Below, piece after piece: positions 59,275-64,000 of a stretch of DNA of 64,000 bases (position 1 is its first letter; each line of letters starts with the position of its first letter). The notes under the pieces were generated by a model. It did not search any database. It was not told where the DNA came from and saw only the letters and a list, made by a program, of their open reading frames with translations. The DNA comes from Planococcus citri (lineage: Eukaryota; Arthropoda; Insecta; Hemiptera; Pseudococcidae), in contig NC_088681.1 in assembly GCF_950023065.1 (NCBI RefSeq), forward strand, positions 58,438,836-58,502,835. Reading direction: 5' to 3'. The position numbers were made by a program, and so were the translations under genes.

Positions 59275-61425
59275 GTGTCTGTCACAAACACTGGTTTTAA
59301 ACAGTTTCTGTCACTACCACTGATTTTGAGAAGTGTCTGTTACAAACACAGGTTTGAACAGTGTCTGTCACAAACACTGATTTTGAGCAGTGTCTGTTAC
59401 AAACACAGGTTTAAACAGTGTCTGTCACAAACACTGATTTTAAACCGTGTCTGTCACTGCCACTGGTCTTAGACAGTGTCTGTCACTACCACTGGTTTTG
59501 AGCAGTGTCTGTCACAAACACTGGTTTCAAACAATGTATGTCACAAACTCTGGTTCTAAACAGTGTCTGTCACTACCACTGGTTTTAGACAGTGTCTGTC
59601 ACTACCACTGGTTTTAAACAGTGCCTGTCACAAACACTGGTTTCAAACAGTATATGTCACAAACACTGGTTCTAAACAGTGTTTGACACTAGTACTGGTT
59701 TTAAACAGTGTCTGTGACGAACACTTGTTTTGAGCAGTGTCTGTCCCTACCACTGGTTTCAAACAGTGTCTGTCACAAACACTGGTTCTAAACAGCGTCT
59801 GTCACTACCACTGATTTTGAGCAGTATTCGTTACAAACACTGGTTTTAACAGTGTCTGTCACAAACACTGGTTCTAAACTGTGTCTGTCACTACCGCTGA
59901 CTTTGAGCAGTGTCTGTCACCATATCACTTGTTTTAAACAGTGTATACTGGCTTCATACAGTGTCTGTCACCACCACTGGTTTTGAGCAGTGTCTGTTAC
60001 AAACACTGGTTTTAAACAGTGTCTGTCACAAACATTGGTTCTAAACAGTGGCTGTCACTACCACTGATTTTGAGCAGTGTCTGTTACAAACACTGGTTTT
60101 AAACAGTGTCTGTCACTACCACTGGATTCAAACAGTGTCTGTCACTACCACTGGTTTTGAGCAGTGTCTGTCACTACCACTGATTCTGAGCAGTGTCTGT
60201 TACAAACACTGGTTTTAAACAGTGTCCGTCATAAACACTGGTTTTAAACAGTGTCTGTCACAAACACTGGTTCTAAACAGTGGCTGTCACTACCACTGAT
60301 TTTGAGCAGTGTCTGTTACAAACACTGGTTTTAAACAGTGTCTGTCACTACCACTGGATTCAAACAGTGTCTGTCACTACCACTGGTTTTGAGCAGTGTC
60401 TGTCACTACCACTGATTTTGAGCAGTGTCTGTCACTACCACAGATTCTGAGCAGTGTCTGTTACAAACACTGGTTTTAAACAGTGTTTGTCACTATGACT
60501 GGATTTCAACAGTGTCTGTCACTACCACTGGTTTTGAGCAGTGTCTGTTACAAACACTGTTTTTAAACAGTGTCTGTCATAAATACTGGTTTTAAACAGT
60601 GTCTGTCACAAACACTAGTTCTAAACCGTGTCTGTCACTACCGTTGATTTTGAGCAGTGTCTGTCACCATATCACTTGTTTTAAACAGTGTATACTGGTT
60701 TCAAACCGTGTCTGTCACTACCTTTGGTTTTGAGCAGTGTCTGTTACAAACACTGGTTTTAAACAGTGTTTGTCACTGCCACTGGTTTTAAACAGTGCTT
60801 GTGACGTCCACTGGTTTTAGCCAGTGTCTGTCACTTCCACTGGATTTAAACAATGTCTGTCACTACCACCGGTTTTGAGCAGTGTCTGTCTCCATATAAC
60901 TTGTTTTAAACAGTGTATACTGGTTTTAAACAGTGTCTGTCACTATCACTGGTTTTGAGCAGTGTCTGTCACAAACACTGGTTTTGAACAGTGTCTGTCA
61001 CTACCACTGATTTTGAGCAGTGTCTGTTACAAACACAGGTTTAAACAGTGTCTGTCACAAACACTGGTTCTAAACTGTGTCTGTCACTGCCACTGGTTTT
61101 AGACAGTGTCTGTCAGGACCACTGGTTTTGAGCAGTGTCTGTCACAAAGACTGGTTTCAAACAATGTATGTAACAAACTCTGGTTCTAAACAGTGTCTGT
61201 CACTACCACTAGTTTTGAGCAGTGTCTTATCACAAACAATGGTTTTAGACAGTGTCTGTCACTACCACTGGTTTTAAACAGTGTCTGTCACAAACACTGG
61301 TTTCAAACAGTGTATGTCACAAACACTGGTTGTAAACAGTGTCTGTCACTACCACTGATTTTGAGCAGTGTCTGTCACTACCACTGATTTTGAGCAGTGT
61401 CTGTCACTACCACTGGTTTTAAACT
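59275..61425. repeat. Higher-order unit F (2,151 bp)
   Basis: Near-identical to unit C at a constant offset of 7,221 bp, with only scattered substitutions such as GTATATG for GTGTATG near 59650. Confidence 0.85.
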
Positions 61426-64000
61426 GTGTCTGTCACAAACACTGGTTTTAAACAGTTTCTGTCACTACCACTGATTTTGAGAAGTGTCTGTTACAAACAC
61501 AGGTTTGAACAGTGTCTGTCACAAACACTGATTTTGAGCAGTGTCTGTTACAAACACAGGTTTAAACAGTGTCTGTCACAAACACTGATTTTAAACCGTG
61601 TCTGTCACTGCCACTGGTCTTAGACAGTGTCTGTCACTACCACTGGTTTTGAGCAGTGTCTGTCACAAACACTGGTTTCAAACAATGTATGTCACAAACT
61701 CTGGTTCTAAACAGTGTCTGTCACTACCACTGGTTTTAGACAGTGTCTGTCACTACCACTGGTTTTAAACAGTGCCTGTCACAAACACTGGTTTCAAACA
61801 GTGTATGTCACAAACACTGGTTCTAAACAGTGTTTGACACTAGTACTGGTTTTAAACAGTGTCTGTGACGAACACTTGTTTTGAGCAGTGTCTGTCCCTA
61901 CCACTGGTTTCAAACAGTGTCTGTCACAAACACGGGTTCTGAACAGTGTCTGTTACTATACCACTGATTTTGAGCAATGTCTGTCACAAACACTGGTTCT
62001 AAACAGCGTCTGTCACTACCACTGATTTTGAGCAGTATTCGTTACAAACACTGGTTTTAACAGTGTCTGTCACAAACACTGGTACTAAACTGTGTCTGTC
62101 ACTACCGCTGACTTTGAGCAGTGTCTGTCACCATATCACTTGTTTTAAACAGTGTATACTGGCTTCATACAGTGTCTGTCACCACCACTGGTTTTGAGCA
62201 GTGTCTGTTACAAACACTGGTTTTAAACAGTGTCTGTCACAAACATTGGTTCTAAACAGTGGCTGTCACTACCACTGATTTTGAGCAGTGTCTGTTACAA
62301 ACACTGGTTTTAAACAGTGTCTGTCACTACCACTGGATTCAAACAGTGTCTGTCACTACCACTGGTTTTGAGCAGTGTCTGTCACTACCACTGATTCTGA
62401 GCAGTGTCTGTTACAAACACTGGTTTTAAACAGTGTCCGTCATAAACACTGGTTTTAAACAGTGTCTGTCACAAACACTGGTTCTAAACAGTGGCTGTCA
62501 CTACCACTGATTTTGAGCAGTGTCTGTTACAAACACTGGTTTTAAACAGTGTCTGTCACTACCACTGGATTCAAACAGTGTCTGTCACTACCACTGGTTT
62601 TGAGCAGTGTCTGTCACTACCACTGATTTTGAGCAGTGTCTGTCACTACCACAGATTCTGAGCAGTGTCTGTTACAAACACTGGTTTTAAACAGTGTTTG
62701 TCACTATGACTGGATTTCAACAGTGTCTGTCACTACCACTGGTTTTGAGCAGTGTCTGTTACAAACACTGTTTTTAAACAGTGTCTGTCATAAATACTGG
62801 TTTTAAACAGTGTCTGTCACAAACACTAGTTCTAAACCGTGTCTGTCACTACCGTTGATTTTGAGCAGTGTCTGTCACCATATCACTTGTTTTAAACAGT
62901 GTATACTGGTTTCAAACCGTGTCTGTCACTACCTTTGGTTTTGAGCAGTGTCTGTTACAAACACTGGTTTTAAACAGTGTTTGTCACTGCCACTGGTTTT
63001 AAACAGTGCTTGTCACGTCCACTGGTTTTAGGCAGTGTCTGTCACTTCCACTGGATTTAAACAATGTCTGTCACTACCACCGGTTTTGAGCAGTGTCTGT
63101 CTCCATATAACTTGTTTTAAACAGTGTATACTGGTTTTAAACAGTGGCTGTCACTATCACTGGTTTTGAGCAGTGTCTGTCACAAACACTGGTTTGGAAC
63201 AGTGTCTGTCACTACCACTGATTTTGAGCAGTGTCTGTTACAAACCCAGGTTTAAACAGTGTCTGTCACAAACACTGATCTAAACTGTGTCTGTCACTGC
63301 CACTGGTTTTTAGCAGTGTCTGTCACAAAGACTGGTTCTAAACAGTGGCTGTCACTACCACTGATTTTGAGCAGTGTCTGTTACAAACACTGGTTTTAAA
63401 CAGTGTCTGTCACTACCACTGGATTCAAACAGTGTCTGTCACTACCACTGGTTTTGAGCAGTGTCTGTCACTACCACTGATTTTGAGCAGTGTCTGTCAC
63501 TACCACAGATTCTGAGCAGTGTCTGTTACAAACACTGGTTTTAAACAGTGTTTGTCACTATGACTGGATTTCAACAGTGTCTGTCACTACCACTGGTTTT
63601 GAGCAGTGTCTGTTACAAACACTGTTTTTAAACAGTGTCTGTCATAAATACTGGTTTTAAACAGTGTCTGTCACAAACACTAGTTCTAAACCGTGTCTGT
63701 CACTACCGTTGATTTTGAGCAGTGTCTGTCACCATATCACTTGTTTTAAACAGTGTATACTGGTTTCAAACCGTGTCTGTCACTACCTTTGGTTTTGAGC
63801 AGTGTCTGTTACAAACACTGGTTTTAAACAGTGTTTGTCACTGCCACTGGTTTTAAACAGTGCTTGTCACGTCCACTGGTTTTAGGCAGTGTCTGTCACT
63901 TCCACTGGATTTAAACAATGTCTGTCACTACCACCGGTTTTGAGCAGTGTCTGTCTCCATATAACTTGTTTTAAACAGTGTATACTGGTTTTAAACAGTG
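61426..64000. repeat. Higher-order unit G, cut by window end
   Basis: Follows unit D at an offset of 7,221 bp up to about 63744, including the 854-bp internal duplication. It then continues with the GTATACTGG landmark where D breaks off. The unit is incomplete in this window. Confidence 0.8.

Larger units (their letters stand above)
43558..64000. repeat. Large 29-bp satellite array, continues past window
   Basis: About 700 head-to-tail units with consensus CAGTGTCTGTCAC + WAMCACTGGTTTTRAR. Two main forms occur: CACAAACACTGGTTTTAAA and CACTACCACTGGTTTTGAG. Each unit can pair AGTGT with ACACT, so single strands can form a short hairpin. CpG is scarce. The left edge at 43558 is sharp; the right edge lies outside the window. 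Open frames of 60-94 codons inside are repetitive by-products. The only foreign insertion is the MITE at 45890-46152. Confidence 0.97.

Noticed and set aside
43676..61623. Repeated 60-94 codon frames such as those starting MSVTTTGF and MSVTNTGF
   Set aside because: They are translations of the 29-bp satellite. They recur with the higher-order units and end wherever monomer phase meets a stop. No signal of coding constraint.
43558..64000. CRISPR-like look of 29-bp direct repeats
   Set aside because: Repeats are head-to-tail without unique spacers, diverge gradually and sit in eukaryotic-type DNA.

Overview
The window looks like non-coding chromosomal DNA from an insect. It is AT-rich and has no convincing gene. 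Long stretches of unique sequence carry the TAGGTACCTA / TACTCGTA word style seen in hemipteran (aphid, mealybug) and some lepidopteran genomes. The organism guess comes from sequence style only. No prokaryotic features, rRNA, tRNA or CRISPR array were found. Nearly all open frames are by-products of tandem repeats whose units happen to lack stop codons.

Layout. 1-2.46 kb: ordinary AT-rich DNA. 2.46-5.57 kb: a palindromic MITE fragment running into four arrays of an 8-bp unit (GTGCARAY), separated by copies of one conserved linker of about 180-235 bp. 6.03-6.67 kb: a complete hAT-type non-autonomous element with an 8-bp target duplication. 9.98-10.4 kb: a 145-bp triplicate. 10.8-13.1 kb: two copies of a block built on an 11-bp AATTTACCNGT monomer, with a TTAA/TA-flanked MITE between them and a retroelement 3' end inside the second copy. 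15.3-18.4 kb: a satellite of about 140 bp centred on the palindrome TTCGTTCGCGAACGA. 20.6-21.6 kb: a degenerate minisatellite. 21.64-23.94 kb: a 2,057-bp piggyBac-like fold-back element inserted in a TTAA of a 242-bp palindromic MITE. 24.1-41.4 kb: several kilobases of CTCGAGAT/CTCAAGAT-type repeat in alternating orientations, interspersed with a 33-bp TTCGCGAA array (32.3 kb), a candidate LINE 3' end (34.9 kb) and a 1.1-kb element with CACGATAA subterminal repeats (37.7 kb). 43.56 kb to the window end: over 20 kb of a 29-bp satellite organised in 2.1-2.8 kb higher-order units and a 7.2-kb super-duplication, with one hAT-type MITE inserted near its left end.

No genes work together here in the usual sense. 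The content is a catalogue of satellite growth and transposon nesting. The best-supported results are four structural ones: two hAT-type elements with exact 8-bp target duplications, the nested TTAA element confirmed by an unfilled paralogue 19 kb away, the hierarchy of the 29-bp satellite, and the two unrelated CpG-dense arrays. Three short open frames (26.4, 27.6 and 42.5 kb) have protein-like composition but no proof of being exons.
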